Source of the DNA: an uncultured Bacteroidaceae bacterium
GTDB lineage: Bacteria > Bacteroidota > Bacteroidia > Bacteroidales > Bacteroidaceae
Assembly (NCBI GenBank): GCA_934271655.1
Contig: CAKQRW010000041.1
Location: 1 to 29,452, forward strand
Length of the DNA stretch: 29,452 bases
Reading direction: 5' to 3'
The translations under genes were made by a program, and so were the position numbers. Of this stretch, positions 8,548-18,314 are shown one piece after another. A model generated the notes under the pieces. The model did not search any database. It was not told the DNA's origin and saw only the letters and a list, made by a program, of their open reading frames with translations. The first letter of the stretch is position 1, and every line of letters begins with the position of its first letter.

Positions 8548-10617
8548 ATGAAGAAAACAATAATATCTGTAGTTTCCATCATGGTCATGTGGACTACAAA
8601 CACCTTTGCGCAAGGCATCGTCTATAAGCCCGACGCCAATACAGGGGCTATCTCTGAATTAGGCATCAACAACGATACCTACAAGATGAATTGGGTGCTC
8701 GCTCCTGATGGCACACAATACAAATGGGTAACCAGCCAATATGGTTGGGGGCTAGGATTCCTCACTGTCAATGGCGAGAAACTTACTTGGGAGAAACCTA
8801 TCTCAGCCAACACTTATAAGGCTGGCAACATCCTCATCGCTGTAAAACGAAAGCTCGTGAATGGCGAACTCTTCGAGGAATACACTTTCAAGAACACAGG
8901 CAAGACGGCTGCCTGTATCACAGATTGGGGCATCTACACTCCTTGGAACGATAATTACCCATCTGCCTCTGAGTGTATGACCAATCGTTGCGATGCCCAT
9001 ATCTGGGCTGGTGACAATGCCGCTTATGCCATGGCAATCCGCATGGGCGACCAAGGACAAGGCGGCAACATAGGCTTGATGCTCACCAAAGGTTCTCTTC
9101 CCGACTATGAGGTTTGGGAGCATAAGAACGAGAATGCCAACTCCAACTTCCGTGGTGTCTTCGCCATGGACTTGCCCGACATGACCTTGGCTGCCGGCAA
9201 GAGCTACACCGTGGCATGGAAAGTATTCGAGCACAAGGGCAAGGATGATTTCTACAAGAAGCTCATTGCCCAAGGCGGAACTATCGCCAGGAGCGACAAA
9301 TACGTGTATCAGCAAGGAGAGACCGTCAAGGTTTATCTCAAAGCCAACAAGCTCAAGTCGCTATCTGCCACCATCACTGCCAAAAATCTGAAGAATGGCG
9401 AGGTTACCTATCCTGCAAGGGCCATCAAGACTGGCAAGGACACCAAGGGATACTACGCTTACTTCACTGCCAACGAACTAGGTGAACAACGCATAGACCT
9501 TATATATAACAAGGTGAACAGAACCCATGCCAACATTTTGGTGACAAGCAACAGTGACAACTTGATAGGCAAACGTGTAAATTTCATCATCGACCATCAG
9601 CAGATGAGCGATTCTCAGGATGCTCGTTATGGTGCCTACATGGTGTATGACAATGAGAGACAAGCCATCTACAAGAATGATGACAAACGCAAGAGTTCTG
9701 ACACCGATGAAGGAAGAGAACGTGTAGGAATGGGTATCATGTTGGCCAAATGGTATCTGAAGCACCCAAGCGAGAAGTTGAAGCAATCACTTATCAGCTA
9801 TGCCAAATTCTATCGTAAAAGATTGCAGACCGAAGACTATACCACCTATTCTACAGTAAGTAAAAGTGGCAGACTCCGCGGCTACAACTATGCATGGGCG
9901 GCAGACTTCTTCTTCCACATGTATGAAGTTACCAAAGACAAGCAATATGCCATTGATGGCTACCAAACCATGCAAGCCCTTTACAGAAAATTTGGATATG
10001 GCTTCTACTGCATCAACATCCCTGTCACTTCGGGATTGAAGGTATTGAAAGAGGCTGGCTTGATGACTGAATACAACCATCTGCTGATAGACTTTTCCAG
10101 AACTGCAGATATCTTCATCAAGAATGGCTTGAACTTTCCGAAGCATGAAGTCAACTTCGAGCAATCCATCATAGCCCCTGCCACACAGTTCTTGTTGGAG
10201 TTATACCTTCAGACCCAAGACAAACAATATCTCCATGCAGCTGAGAACATGTTGCCTGTGGCAGAGAATCTTTGCGGTCAACAGCCAGACTATCGCCTCA
10301 ACGAGATTGCCATTCGCCATTGGGATTGCTATTGGTTTGGTAAGCGACAACTATACGGAGACACCTTCCCTCACTACTGGAGTTGCGTCAATGGTGCTGC
10401 CTACTATTATTATGCCAAGGCTACCGGCAAGGAGGAATACTTGGCCAAGGCAAAGGAAATTGTTCGCAACAACCTCTGCAACGTCTTCGAGGACGGAACT
10501 GGCAGCTGCGCCTTCGTCTATCCAAAGCGCATCAATGGCGAGAAAGCACACTTCGCCGATGCCTTCGCCAACGACCAAGACTGGGCTCTTGCCTTCTATC
10601 TCTTGATCAATGACTAA
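8548..10617 (+). CDS. Secreted six-hairpin-glycosidase-like protein
   Basis: This is a 689-aa protein with a signal peptide ending near TFAQ (residue 22), so it is periplasmic or secreted. The N-terminal half (about 23-340) looks beta-rich, including a stretch GKTAACITDWGIYTPWNDNYPS typical of super-sandwich modules. The C-terminal half (about 370-689) is helical and rich in aromatic and acidic residues, with repeated segments such as YNYAWAADFFFHMYEVT, HYWSCVNGAAYYYYAKATG and FANDQDWALAFYLL, as in alpha/alpha toroid (six-hairpin) carbohydrate enzymes. DUF5695-type proteins share this order, but I am not sure of the family. Catalytic residues and substrate cannot be assigned. No polysaccharide-utilisation neighbours (SusC/D) are present. 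No TAnnTTTG promoter is visible upstream. Confidence 0.75.
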   Translation: MKKTIISVVSIMVMWTTNTFAQGIVYKPDANTGAISELGINNDTYKMNWVLAPDGTQYKWVTSQYGWGLGFLTVNGEKLTWEKPISANTYKAGNILIAVKRKLVNGELFEEYTFKNTGKTAACITDWGIYTPWNDNYPSASECMTNRCDAHIWAGDNAAYAMAIRMGDQGQGGNIGLMLTKGSLPDYEVWEHKNENANSNFRGVFAMDLPDMTLAAGKSYTVAWKVFEHKGKDDFYKKLIAQGGTIARSDKYVYQQGETVKVYLKANKLKSLSATITAKNLKNGEVTYPARAIKTGKDTKGYYAYFTANELGEQRIDLIYNKVNRTHANILVTSNSDNLIGKRVNFIIDHQQMSDSQDARYGAYMVYDNERQAIYKNDDKRKSSDTDEGRERVGMGIMLAKWYLKHPSEKLKQSLISYAKFYRKRLQTEDYTTYSTVSKSGRLRGYNYAWAADFFFHMYEVTKDKQYAIDGYQTMQALYRKFGYGFYCINIPVTSGLKVLKEAGLMTEYNHLLIDFSRTADIFIKNGLNFPKHEVNFEQSIIAPATQFLLELYLQTQDKQYLHAAENMLPVAENLCGQQPDYRLNEIAIRHWDCYWFGKRQLYGDTFPHYWSCVNGAAYYYYAKATGKEEYLAKAKEIVRNNLCNVFEDGTGSCAFVYPKRINGEKAHFADAFANDQDWALAFYLLIND

Positions 10618-10639
10618 CAGAAAAACACACCCATCATGC

Positions 10640-10672
10640 AAAAAGGAGGAAAGCGACCATTTCCTCCTTTTT
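10640..10672 (+). terminator. Intrinsic terminator after the glycosidase-like gene
   Basis: A 13-bp perfect stem, AAAAAGGAGGAAA (10640-10652) with TTTCCTCCTTTTT (10660-10672), has a 7-nt loop and lies 23 nt past the stop codon. It is U-rich at both ends, so it could act in both directions. A second small palindrome, GTTCTTTAAAAAGAAC, follows at once. Confidence 0.85.
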
Positions 10673-10857
10673 GTTCTTTAAAAAGAACCGCTTCTTTATG
10701 AATTCCAAATATTTATATTATCTTTACACAAAAAAAATAATGAGAATAGGATACGGTTAGTGACGCAATAAAAAGAAGACTTGCCAAACGCAATCGCATT
10801 TATCGCAAACGCATCCCTTACGGAATTGCCCTTTTCTTTTGGGCGTCAGCCCATTTG
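10673..10857. other. Short noncoding gap
   Basis: No gene is visible. The stretch 10789-10815 contains a degenerate duplication CGCAAtCGCAT / CGCAAaCGCAT. Nothing else of note was found. Confidence 0.5.
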
Positions 10858-11067
10858 TCAGAGGAAGTCATAAGAAGGTATGCCTGAAGTGTAGAGGCAA
10901 AAGAGCGGCTTTCCGAATCGTCTCGGACGACTCAGAAAGACATACCTCATTTTCTTCTGTCTGAAATCCACTATATATTTCGTCTTATCCACATAGATGT
11001 AATTTTCCTCACGAATAGTTTGGAAAGTTTGCACTTCAACAGGATAGTAATTTACCTGTTTTGCCAT
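10858..11067 (-). pseudogene. N-terminal relic of a 'predicted AAA-ATPase' (AAA-ATPase_like / PD-(D/E)XK type)
   Basis: From the ATG at 11067 the minus strand encodes YYPVEVQTFQTIREENYIYVDKTKYI and FLSRPRRFGKPL, the hallmark start of the large Bacteroidetes AAA-ATPase_like family (normally about 500 aa). The usual RRFGKSL of the P-loop has become RRFGKPL, and the frame ends about 15 codons later. Only about 69 codons remain, so the gene is truncated and inactive. It sits between the glycosidase-like gene and the efflux operon. Confidence 0.7.
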
Positions 11068-11144
11068 AATCTCATGCACTTTATGTTTCGTGTCGCTAAA
11101 TTACAAAGAAAATCTGAAATGACCAAACAAACAAGGAGTAAAAT

Positions 11145-12545
11145 TCATGGAATAGCCTGATACAGTGCAATCTGTGCAACCACTTTATTATATTCATTCT
11201 CCAGTCTCGACATCTTAGCCGACAGGAGGTTTTCTTGCGCGGTCAACACTTCGAGATAATTGCTGCTGCCGTTCTGCTGGAGCAAGCGAGTGGATCTCAC
11301 CGTACGCTCCAACGACTTCACCTGGTTGTCGAGCAAGGCAGACTTGTCGCTGCAGGTCTGCGCCTCGGTCAAGGCATTGTTTACCTCAATGCCAGCGCTG
11401 AGCAATGCCTGTTGGAACTGGAGGCGAGCCTCTTCCTGTTGTGACTTCTTGATGGCAAGGTCTGCCTTCAACCTGCCATTTTGGAAGATGGGTTGTGTGA
11501 GCGAGGCGATGGCTTCCAAAAGTATCTTTCCAGGATTCACTATCATGCCTGATGAGTTCGTCCATCCTGCCGATCCCGACAAAGCAAGAGAGGGATAGAA
11601 AGCAGCCCTTGCCTCCTTCGTGGCATAAATGGATGCAGCCAAATTCATTTCGGCTTGGCGCACGTCGGGACGATTAGAGAGACGATGCAATGGGATAGGT
11701 TGACTTCGATAGACATCTAAGCCTATTGCATTCTGACCAAACGTGATCGTAACAGAATTTGTGCTATCGCCTACCAATACCCGGATAGCATTCGCAGCTT
11801 CCAGCATCTGCTGTCGCAGGTCTAGCACTGTGGCCTTTACCTGTTCTCGACTTGCCTCTGCCTGTGACACTGCGGCATCGGTGTACTGCCCTTCTTCCAT
11901 GAAAGCCTTCATGACACGAACGGTCTCATCCCAGACATCTACTGACTGACGAGCCAAAGAGAGCTGTGCATCGAGCAAGGCACACTGGTAATACAGACGT
12001 GCGATGTTTGCCACGAGGTTCACTTGCACAGCTTGTTGACAAGCCTTGCTGCTCTCCAAGAGCATTTTCTGTTGCAACTTGGCATTCTTCTGTTGCCCAA
12101 AGACATCCACCTGCCAACTGGCTTGCAAAGGCAAGGAGTAAGTCTTGGCTGCTTTCTCTCCTCCGAAACTACTGATGCCAGCCGTTGGCGAGAATGCCAC
12201 AGATGGAATATTGGCCAAGCGAGAAGCCCTAAAACTTGCCTCGGCTTGGTCGATGCGCAAACGAGCCACATTCAAGTCGGTGTTGCGCTCCAAGCCTTGC
12301 TCTATCAATAGCCTCAACTGAGCATCCACAAAAATGCTGCGCCAAGAATCGGCATCAAAAGAATATTCCTCAGTTGCTTGAATAGCCGAAGTATCCTCCA
12401 CTGATTTTTTCTCAAAAGGTGCAATAGCCTGGGATGTCAGGCTTTGGCCCTGCACCGAGGCGCTCGATACACTCGAACAGCTCCAGCACAAAGCCATGCT
12501 TAACAAGATATACTGATTTTTACAATTACCTTTCATCATTTTCAT
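11145..12545 (-). CDS. Outer-membrane efflux factor, TolC/NodT (OprM) type
   Basis: This 466-aa protein starts with a hydrophobic signal containing Cys20 and Cys23, so it is probably a lipoprotein. The body has the two duplicated OEP repeats of TolC-like channels: IEQGLERNTDLNVARLRIDQAEASFRASRLANIPSV in the first half, and LSNRPDVRQAEMNLAASIYATKEARAAFYPSLALSGSAGW in the second. Length is normal for the family. It would form the outer-membrane channel of the tripartite pump. It is the last gene of the three-gene operon and overlaps the pump gene by up to 20 nt; starts at residues 3 or 4 (12539, 12536) are also possible and still overlap. Confidence 0.93.
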   Translation of the reverse strand: MKMMKGNCKNQYILLSMALCWSCSSVSSASVQGQSLTSQAIAPFEKKSVEDTSAIQATEEYSFDADSWRSIFVDAQLRLLIEQGLERNTDLNVARLRIDQAEASFRASRLANIPSVAFSPTAGISSFGGEKAAKTYSLPLQASWQVDVFGQQKNAKLQQKMLLESSKACQQAVQVNLVANIARLYYQCALLDAQLSLARQSVDVWDETVRVMKAFMEEGQYTDAAVSQAEASREQVKATVLDLRQQMLEAANAIRVLVGDSTNSVTITFGQNAIGLDVYRSQPIPLHRLSNRPDVRQAEMNLAASIYATKEARAAFYPSLALSGSAGWTNSSGMIVNPGKILLEAIASLTQPIFQNGRLKADLAIKKSQQEEARLQFQQALLSAGIEVNNALTEAQTCSDKSALLDNQVKSLERTVRSTRLLQQNGSSNYLEVLTAQENLLSAKMSRLENEYNKVVAQIALYQAIP

Positions 12546-15500
12546 TCTCTTTATCCATTAAAAAACAGCCATTTGCCGCCACTGTCTGTGCATTCACCTC
12601 CACGTGCTTCGGTCCACGGACATACTTCTCCTGGAGATACTGGAACACGAAGAAGAAGACTGGGACCACGAAAACCAGCGCCAACGTACCGACAAGCAAG
12701 CCGCCCACGACACCCGTACCCAAGGCACGGTTGCCATTGGCTCCCGCACCCGAAGAGAAGACGAGCGGAAGCATGCCTATCACCATCGTCATCACCGTCA
12801 TCAATATCGGACGCAAACGAGCCACAGCCGCACTGTATGCCGATTCCACGATTCCCATACCCTTGCGTCTTCTCTCAGAAGCAAACTCAGTAATCAGGAT
12901 TGCCGTCTTCGCCAACAATCCAATGAGCATGATGACACCAGTCTGGAGATAGATATTGTTCTCCAAGCCGAAGAGTCGGGCAAAGAGGAAGCTACCCATC
13001 AGTCCGAATGGCACGCTAAGGACAACCGCCAACGGCACCAAGAAGCTCTCGTAGAGACATACCAAGATGAGATAGATGAGCATGATGCACAATCCATATA
13101 TCAGCACGGTGGAAGAACCGCTGCCCTGCTCTGCCTCCTCTCGGGCGATGCCACCATATTCATAGGAATAACCATGCGGAAGGGTTTGCTTGGCTACTTC
13201 GGCGATAGCCTTCTGCGCCTCACCAGTGGAATAGCCTTCCGCCACATCCACGTTGGCAGAGATGGAACTATAGAGGTTGAATCGATTGGCACCCTCTGCC
13301 CCCACCGTCTTCTTGAGCGAAGCATACTGACTGATAGGAGCCATGCCGTCGTCGGTGCGGATGAAGATGCGATTCAAGGCATACTCGTCCATGCGATACT
13401 CAGGGGAAGCCTGCGTCATCACACGATACACCTTTCCGAACTTATTGAAGTTCGACACGTAAGAACCACCCGTATATGCACCGAGCACATCAAGCACACG
13501 CTGCGAAGAAAGCCCTACACGCTCACATTTAGCCGCATCCACCTCCACTTGATATTGAGGGAAATTGATGCTGTAAGACGAGTATGCCATCGCTATCTCC
13601 GGTCGCTCGTTGAGCGCCATGAGAAACTTTTGGGTGTTCTCATAAAATACTTTGCCGTCTCCACCTGTGCGGTTTTGCAAGTTGAGGTCGATGGCGTTTC
13701 CCTCGCCATAGCCCGGAATCATCGCATCCTCCATACAGAAGACGGTTGCCTCCTTGATGCCTGCCGTCTGTTCCTGCAATCGTTGCAAGACGGCACTCAC
13801 GCTATGCTCGTCGCCCTTGCGCTCGCCCCATTTCTTCAACGTCACGAACACCATGCCGTAGCACGAGCCTGTACCGCCGCCGAAACCGACGATGCTGCCA
13901 TAGCTTGCCACCTCAGGCTGAGCCTTTACCACATTCTCCACCCTGCCCATGATCTTCTCCATGTCATCCATCGAGGTACCAGGCGAGGCACAGACCGTCA
14001 TCTGCACAAATCCCTTGTCCTCCTGAGGCACAAGACCTGTGCGAGTGGTGGAGACGAGATAAACGAAGAGGCCGATGCCGACCACCATGCCAGCCCACGC
14101 CACCCAACGGCGACGGAATATCCACATCACCCCTCGCTTGTACTTGCCGAGCAAGGCACTATAGGTGACATTGTAAGCCGCCTTGACACGACCGTTGAAA
14201 CTCTTTGCACTCTTCGTACCCGAAGCTGGACGCATGAGCAAGGCGCAGAGAGCAGGACAGAGCGTCAAGGCACTCACCATCGACAAGCCCACCGCCGTCG
14301 CCATCGTCACACCAAACTGGGTGTAGAAGACTCCTGCCGTTCCGCCCATGAAGGTAACAGGGATAAAGACAGCCATAAACACCAAGGTACAGGAGATGAC
14401 AGCCATCGTCACATCGCCCATCGCATCACGAGTGGCGAGGTAAGGCGACTGGTAGCCCGCGTCAAACTTCGACTGCACCGCCTCCACCACCACGATGGCA
14501 TCATCCACCACCGTTCCGATGGCAAGCACGAGGGCGAAGAGCGTGAGAATGTTGATGCTGAATCCTGCCATCAGCAAGCAAGCGAACGTACCCACCAACG
14601 ACACGATGATGGAAATCGAAGGAATGAAGGTACTCTTGAAATCTTGCAGGAAGAAATACACGACGAGGATGACGAGCAAGATGGCGACAAGCAAGGTCTC
14701 CACCACCTCGTGGATGGACTCAAAGAGGAAGTCGTTGGTATCCATGAAAGTTTGGAATTTCAGACCTTCGGGCAACTCCGCTTGCATCTCGTCGAGCGCC
14801 TTGTTGATGGTGTTGTTCACCTGGGTCATGTTCACGCCAGCCACAGGATACACCATGAAGTTGACACCCGGTTTGCCGTCGATAGTACCCTTGAAGTTGT
14901 ATGCCGTCGCACCGAGTTCCACCTTCGCCACATCTTTCAAATGGAGCACGTTGCCGTCCTTGTCGCTCTTGATGACGATGTTCTCGAACTGCTTCACGTC
15001 GGCGTATCTGCCTTTATACTTGATGGTATATTGGAAAGCGTTCTTGCTCTGTTCGCCGAGCGATCCCACGGCAGCCACAAAACTCTGACGGTTGATTGCC
15101 TCGTTTACATCATTCGGCTCTAAGCCATACTGCGCCATCAAGTCTGGCTTGAGCCATACTCGCATAGCATAAGTGCTACTGTAGGCTTGCACATCGCCCA
15201 CGCCCTCGATACGTTTCAAGCGAGGGAACACGTTTATCTCCAAATAGTTGGCGATAAAATTCTCATCATACTTACCATTGGTACAGGTAAGACCGCCAAT
15301 CTTCAAGTAACTGTTCTGTCGCTTCTCCGTGCTCACACCCTCACGAGTCACCTCGGCAGGAAGCAAGCCCTGCGCCTTGGCGACACGGTTCTGCACGTTG
15401 ACCGCCGCGATGTCAGGGTCGGTGCCTTGCTTGAAATAGACTTCAATTGATGCAGAACCATCGTTGCCTGCGCTGGAACTCATATAGATCATGTTCTCCA

Positions 15501-15720
15501 CACCGTTGATAGCCTCCTCCAGCGGCATCACCACGCTCTGCATCACGGCATCGGCATCAGCACCCGTATAACTGGTGCTCACATAGACCGTAGGCGGCGC
15601 AATGTCGGGATATTGCTCTACAGGGAGGTTGAAAAGCGATATGATACCTGCCACCAGCATGATGATGCTGACGGAAATCGCCATGGCAGGGCGCTTGATA
15701 AAAATGTTTCCTTTCTTCAT
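12526..15720 (-). CDS. RND multidrug efflux permease, AcrB/MexB (HAE-1) type
   Basis: This is a 1064-aa inner-membrane pump of full family length. It starts with FIKRPAMAISVSIIMLVAGIISLFNLPVEQYPDIAPPTV, the typical first helix and VEQYPDI motif. The proton-relay residues are visible: paired Asp in helix 4 (LAIGTVVDDAIVVVEAV) and Lys in helix 10 (LIGLLAKTAILITEFA). It exchanges protons for hydrophobic drugs or bile-type compounds; the substrate cannot be read from sequence. The gene follows the membrane fusion protein by 38 nt and overlaps the outer-membrane factor. Confidence 0.96.
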   Translation of the reverse strand: MKKGNIFIKRPAMAISVSIIMLVAGIISLFNLPVEQYPDIAPPTVYVSTSYTGADADAVMQSVVMPLEEAINGVENMIYMSSSAGNDGSASIEVYFKQGTDPDIAAVNVQNRVAKAQGLLPAEVTREGVSTEKRQNSYLKIGGLTCTNGKYDENFIANYLEINVFPRLKRIEGVGDVQAYSSTYAMRVWLKPDLMAQYGLEPNDVNEAINRQSFVAAVGSLGEQSKNAFQYTIKYKGRYADVKQFENIVIKSDKDGNVLHLKDVAKVELGATAYNFKGTIDGKPGVNFMVYPVAGVNMTQVNNTINKALDEMQAELPEGLKFQTFMDTNDFLFESIHEVVETLLVAILLVILVVYFFLQDFKSTFIPSISIIVSLVGTFACLLMAGFSINILTLFALVLAIGTVVDDAIVVVEAVQSKFDAGYQSPYLATRDAMGDVTMAVISCTLVFMAVFIPVTFMGGTAGVFYTQFGVTMATAVGLSMVSALTLCPALCALLMRPASGTKSAKSFNGRVKAAYNVTYSALLGKYKRGVMWIFRRRWVAWAGMVVGIGLFVYLVSTTRTGLVPQEDKGFVQMTVCASPGTSMDDMEKIMGRVENVVKAQPEVASYGSIVGFGGGTGSCYGMVFVTLKKWGERKGDEHSVSAVLQRLQEQTAGIKEATVFCMEDAMIPGYGEGNAIDLNLQNRTGGDGKVFYENTQKFLMALNERPEIAMAYSSYSINFPQYQVEVDAAKCERVGLSSQRVLDVLGAYTGGSYVSNFNKFGKVYRVMTQASPEYRMDEYALNRIFIRTDDGMAPISQYASLKKTVGAEGANRFNLYSSISANVDVAEGYSTGEAQKAIAEVAKQTLPHGYSYEYGGIAREEAEQGSGSSTVLIYGLCIMLIYLILVCLYESFLVPLAVVLSVPFGLMGSFLFARLFGLENNIYLQTGVIMLIGLLAKTAILITEFASERRRKGMGIVESAYSAAVARLRPILMTVMTMVIGMLPLVFSSGAGANGNRALGTGVVGGLLVGTLALVFVVPVFFFVFQYLQEKYVRGPKHVEVNAQTVAANGCFLMDKENENDER

Positions 15721-15758
15721 TAACCTAATAAGCTATAGTATTCTTCGTTCTTCACTCT

Positions 15759-16877
15759 TCACTTAATCTCCATCCCTTCTTGTACCATACCTGCACCATC
15801 TGCCACAATCTCATCGCCAGGCTTCAAACCGCTCTGCACAATGTAGGTCCTGCCGTCGTTGTAAGGGGCTACTGTGATGGCGGTGGATACCGCCTTGCCA
15901 TTTACCACACGATACACCATCATCTTGTCCTGCAAGGTGACTGTGCTCGTCTGAGGGATGACAATCACGTTCTTGTACCGATTATTCATCACGACATTGC
16001 CCGTGGCACCGCTATGAAGCAAGCGGTTCGGATTCGGGAAGTCGGCACGGATGGAGACGGAGCCAGTGCTCTTGTTGATGACACCGCTGATGCTCGCCAC
16101 CTTGCCTTGCTTGTCGTACATTCCCCCATCACTGAGCATCAAGTCCACGGCATCCATCTTGTTGATAGCCTGAGCAGTCGAGCCATATTTGCGGAGCAAG
16201 CCCAAGAGTTGGTTCTCGTCCATCGAGAAATACACATACATCGTGGAGTTGTCGGAGATGGCGGTGAGTGGTTGGGTGATTTCCGGTCCCACCAAGGCTC
16301 CTTGACGGAATGGCAATACCCCCACCACACCGTTGCTTGGACTTTTCACCACAGTATAAGAGAGATTATTTCGGGCACTTGCCTCAGTTGCGCAAGCCAA
16401 GGAAACCTGTGCCTGGGCATCGAGCCAAGAGTTGTAAGCCAACTGGAGTTCGTGCTTGGAGATGACATTCTGGTCGAAGAGTCGCTTCTTGCTCTCATAG
16501 GTGAGCTTAGCCGTGGCAGAGTTTGCCATAGCTGCTCGCACTTGAGCTGAAGCCTGCGCCAAGGCGGTGCGATATGGCACAGCATCGATGGTGAAGAGTG
16601 TCTGTCCGCGCTTCACCTCCTGCCCCTCCTTCACATCGACAGACACTATCTTGCCTTGCACTTGAGGGCGAATCTCTATGTCCTGTCGACCTTGGATGGA
16701 GGCTGAGAAGAGTTGCTTCACTGCCGTGTCGCTCCTCTTCACCACCGTAGTTTTCCATTGCTGGCTACCCTGAGCATCACCTCCATGTTGCTCAAGGGAG
16801 ACATTCTTGTCCTTGCATCCTGTGACGAAGAAGAAAGCCCAAAGGACTAATAATAAAATAAGAGTTTTCTTTCTCAT
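15759..16877 (-). CDS. RND periplasmic adaptor (membrane fusion protein, AcrA/MexA type)
   Basis: This 372-aa lipoprotein has the lipobox FVTGC (Cys21). It then shows the adaptor order: a first lipoyl half-motif in IEIRPQVQGKIVSVDVKEGQEVKRGQTLFTID (about 61-92), a coiled-coil hairpin (about 110-160), the second lipoyl half YTVVKSPSNGVVG, and a beta barrel and membrane-proximal domain with GKAVSTAITVAPYNDGRTYIVQSGLKPGDEIVADGAGMVQEGMEIK. It bridges pump and channel. It is first in the operon, and its start lies about 350 nt from the divergent sensor-kinase gene. Confidence 0.95.
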   Translation of the reverse strand: MRKKTLILLLVLWAFFFVTGCKDKNVSLEQHGGDAQGSQQWKTTVVKRSDTAVKQLFSASIQGRQDIEIRPQVQGKIVSVDVKEGQEVKRGQTLFTIDAVPYRTALAQASAQVRAAMANSATAKLTYESKKRLFDQNVISKHELQLAYNSWLDAQAQVSLACATEASARNNLSYTVVKSPSNGVVGVLPFRQGALVGPEITQPLTAISDNSTMYVYFSMDENQLLGLLRKYGSTAQAINKMDAVDLMLSDGGMYDKQGKVASISGVINKSTGSVSIRADFPNPNRLLHSGATGNVVMNNRYKNVIVIPQTSTVTLQDKMMVYRVVNGKAVSTAITVAPYNDGRTYIVQSGLKPGDEIVADGAGMVQEGMEIK

Positions 16878-16935
16878 GTTGTGATATTTGTTGTTGTTTT
16901 CTTTTTAAATAATGCCGTTGCATCACTTATACCTT

Positions 16936-17001
16936 AAGCAGATGCTCAAAATTATTTTACAGTATCAAAGCCGCTCCAACATTATGAGCGCCTAATTAAC
17001 A
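16936..17001. repeat. Short MITE-like element in the efflux promoter region
   Basis: The ends TTAAGCAGATGCTCA (16936-16950 region) and TGAGCGCCTAATTAA (about 16986-17000) are imperfect inverted repeats of the same dispersed motif seen at 25756, 25944, 26154 and elsewhere. The left end runs into AAATTATTTTACAGTATCAA, also found at 25785-25804. On the minus strand the element carries TAATTTTG (16954-16947), a possible -7 box about 70 nt upstream of the efflux operon. Confidence 0.55.
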
Positions 17002-17032
17002 CATAAATAGGCACCGGATGTGAAAGCAGGCG

Positions 17033-17040
17033 CAAAGTTA
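17033..17040 (-). promoter_or_regulatory. Candidate -7 box for the efflux operon
   Basis: The minus strand reads TAACTTTGC, a perfect TAnnTTTG, about 155 nt before the adaptor start. No clear TTG is seen at the -33 position. The alternative box TAATTTTG at 16954-16947 within the dispersed repeat is nearer. Confidence 0.4.
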
Positions 17041-17155
17041 CAGTTTTTTCCTTCTATCCGTTACGAGAATCTGCGTGAAGCGGAAAAAATAGAAGTTGAA
17101 CCCCTTATTTTTCCGTTTCACACATTTTTCCCTTTCATTTCCAAGATAATCTTTG

Positions 17156-17163
17156 TATTTTTG
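17156..17163 (+). promoter_or_regulatory. Candidate -7 box for the sensor kinase/response regulator pair
   Basis: TATTTTTG matches TAnnTTTG, and TTTC sits 20 nt upstream in place of TTTG. The start would be near 17170, about 60 nt before the kinase ATG. Confidence 0.5.
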
Positions 17164-17231
17164 CACAATAAACATCGAGACTAAGGATTCTTTAAAGAGA
17201 AAAAAAACAAATGTTCAGAAACTGAAAGAAT

Positions 17232-18272
17232 ATGACAATCATGAATAATACAAAGCATTTTCTGAAGGACTGGGGCACTATCTCCCTGGCTGCATTCGTG
17301 CTGAACCACCTACTATGGTGGCTCACCATGAACGACGATATATCGCAGGACTGCCAGTACGAATGGGAGGACTTCATTCTCGACCTCTGCTATTGCGCCC
17401 TCTACGTACTGGTGTCGCTCTCCGTCTCCAACATCATCCGCAAGCTATTGCTCGACAGCAGATTGCGAGACAAACGGCTCTTCAGGAAAGAACATCCGTC
17501 CTTCACCCTGTTTTTCCTGCACAGCGGGGCGATGCTTGTCACCAACATCATCATCGCCATCGGCTTTGAGAGCGTGGTCAACGAGATGTACAAAGTTTCC
17601 GAAGACTTCTTCTGGGACCGCATCTACGTGTTCACCACCATCGCCACCCTCCTCACCATCGTCTATCTCTGTCTCTACTACAGCCGCATCGTGGTGCAGC
17701 AAGGCAATAGAAACGTGGAGATGCAAAAGGAACTCTTGAGACTCCAGCTCGACCCGCACTTCGTGTTCAACAGTCTAAGCACCTTGGCCGAACTCATCAG
17801 CGAAGACCCTGAACTTGCCGAGACCTTCACCTTGAAGTTCTCCACCATCTATCGCTACATCATGAACCACCTGAACAAAGAGACTGTAGCCATAGCCGAG
17901 GAAATCCACTTCATCAGAGAATACTGCGACCTGCTCAACATACGCCATCCTCAGCATTTTGTGTTTCAGATAGAAAAAGAATTGCAGCACGACGGGCATC
18001 TGATTCTCCCGATGGCGATACAGACACTCGTGGAAAATGCGGTGAAGCACAACGCCCATTCCACCCGACAGCCCATACATGTGAGCATCTATCGTGACGG
18101 CGACTACATCGTGGTGAGAAACCATCGCATTCCGCTGAAAGGCACATTGCCTTCCACAACAAAACTCGGACTGAAGAACCTCGATGAGCGATACGGTCTG
18201 CTCGGCTTGCATCCAGTGGTGAGCGAGACGGAGGAAGAGTTTGAAGTAAAGATTCCAATCATCAAGAAATAG
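17232..18272 (+). CDS. LytS/YehU-type sensor histidine kinase
   Basis: This 346-aa membrane kinase has four predicted helices in residues about 15-150. A His_kinase domain (PF06580 type) follows: H-box RLQLDPHFVFNSLS with His176, N-box LVENAVKHNA with Asn269, and a G-box-like GLKNLDERYGLLG near the end. It would phosphorylate the LytTR regulator encoded 42 nt downstream. Its divergent position beside the RND operon suggests control of efflux in response to envelope stress or a ligand; the signal is unknown. The start could also be the ATG at 17241, which drops only three residues. Confidence 0.93.
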   Translation: MTIMNNTKHFLKDWGTISLAAFVLNHLLWWLTMNDDISQDCQYEWEDFILDLCYCALYVLVSLSVSNIIRKLLLDSRLRDKRLFRKEHPSFTLFFLHSGAMLVTNIIIAIGFESVVNEMYKVSEDFFWDRIYVFTTIATLLTIVYLCLYYSRIVVQQGNRNVEMQKELLRLQLDPHFVFNSLSTLAELISEDPELAETFTLKFSTIYRYIMNHLNKETVAIAEEIHFIREYCDLLNIRHPQHFVFQIEKELQHDGHLILPMAIQTLVENAVKHNAHSTRQPIHVSIYRDGDYIVVRNHRIPLKGTLPSTTKLGLKNLDERYGLLGLHPVVSETEEEFEVKIPIIKK

Positions 18273-18314
18273 GAATCCTGTTTCCAATAAAACAATAAGA
18301 AGTTAAGAGTCAAG

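Noticed and set aside
12604..15123. An 839-codon plus-strand open frame opposite the RND pump gene
   Set aside because: Its His/Arg/Glu-rich translation is the typical mirror of a GC-rich gene on the other strand; the minus strand encodes an unmistakable AcrB-type pump.
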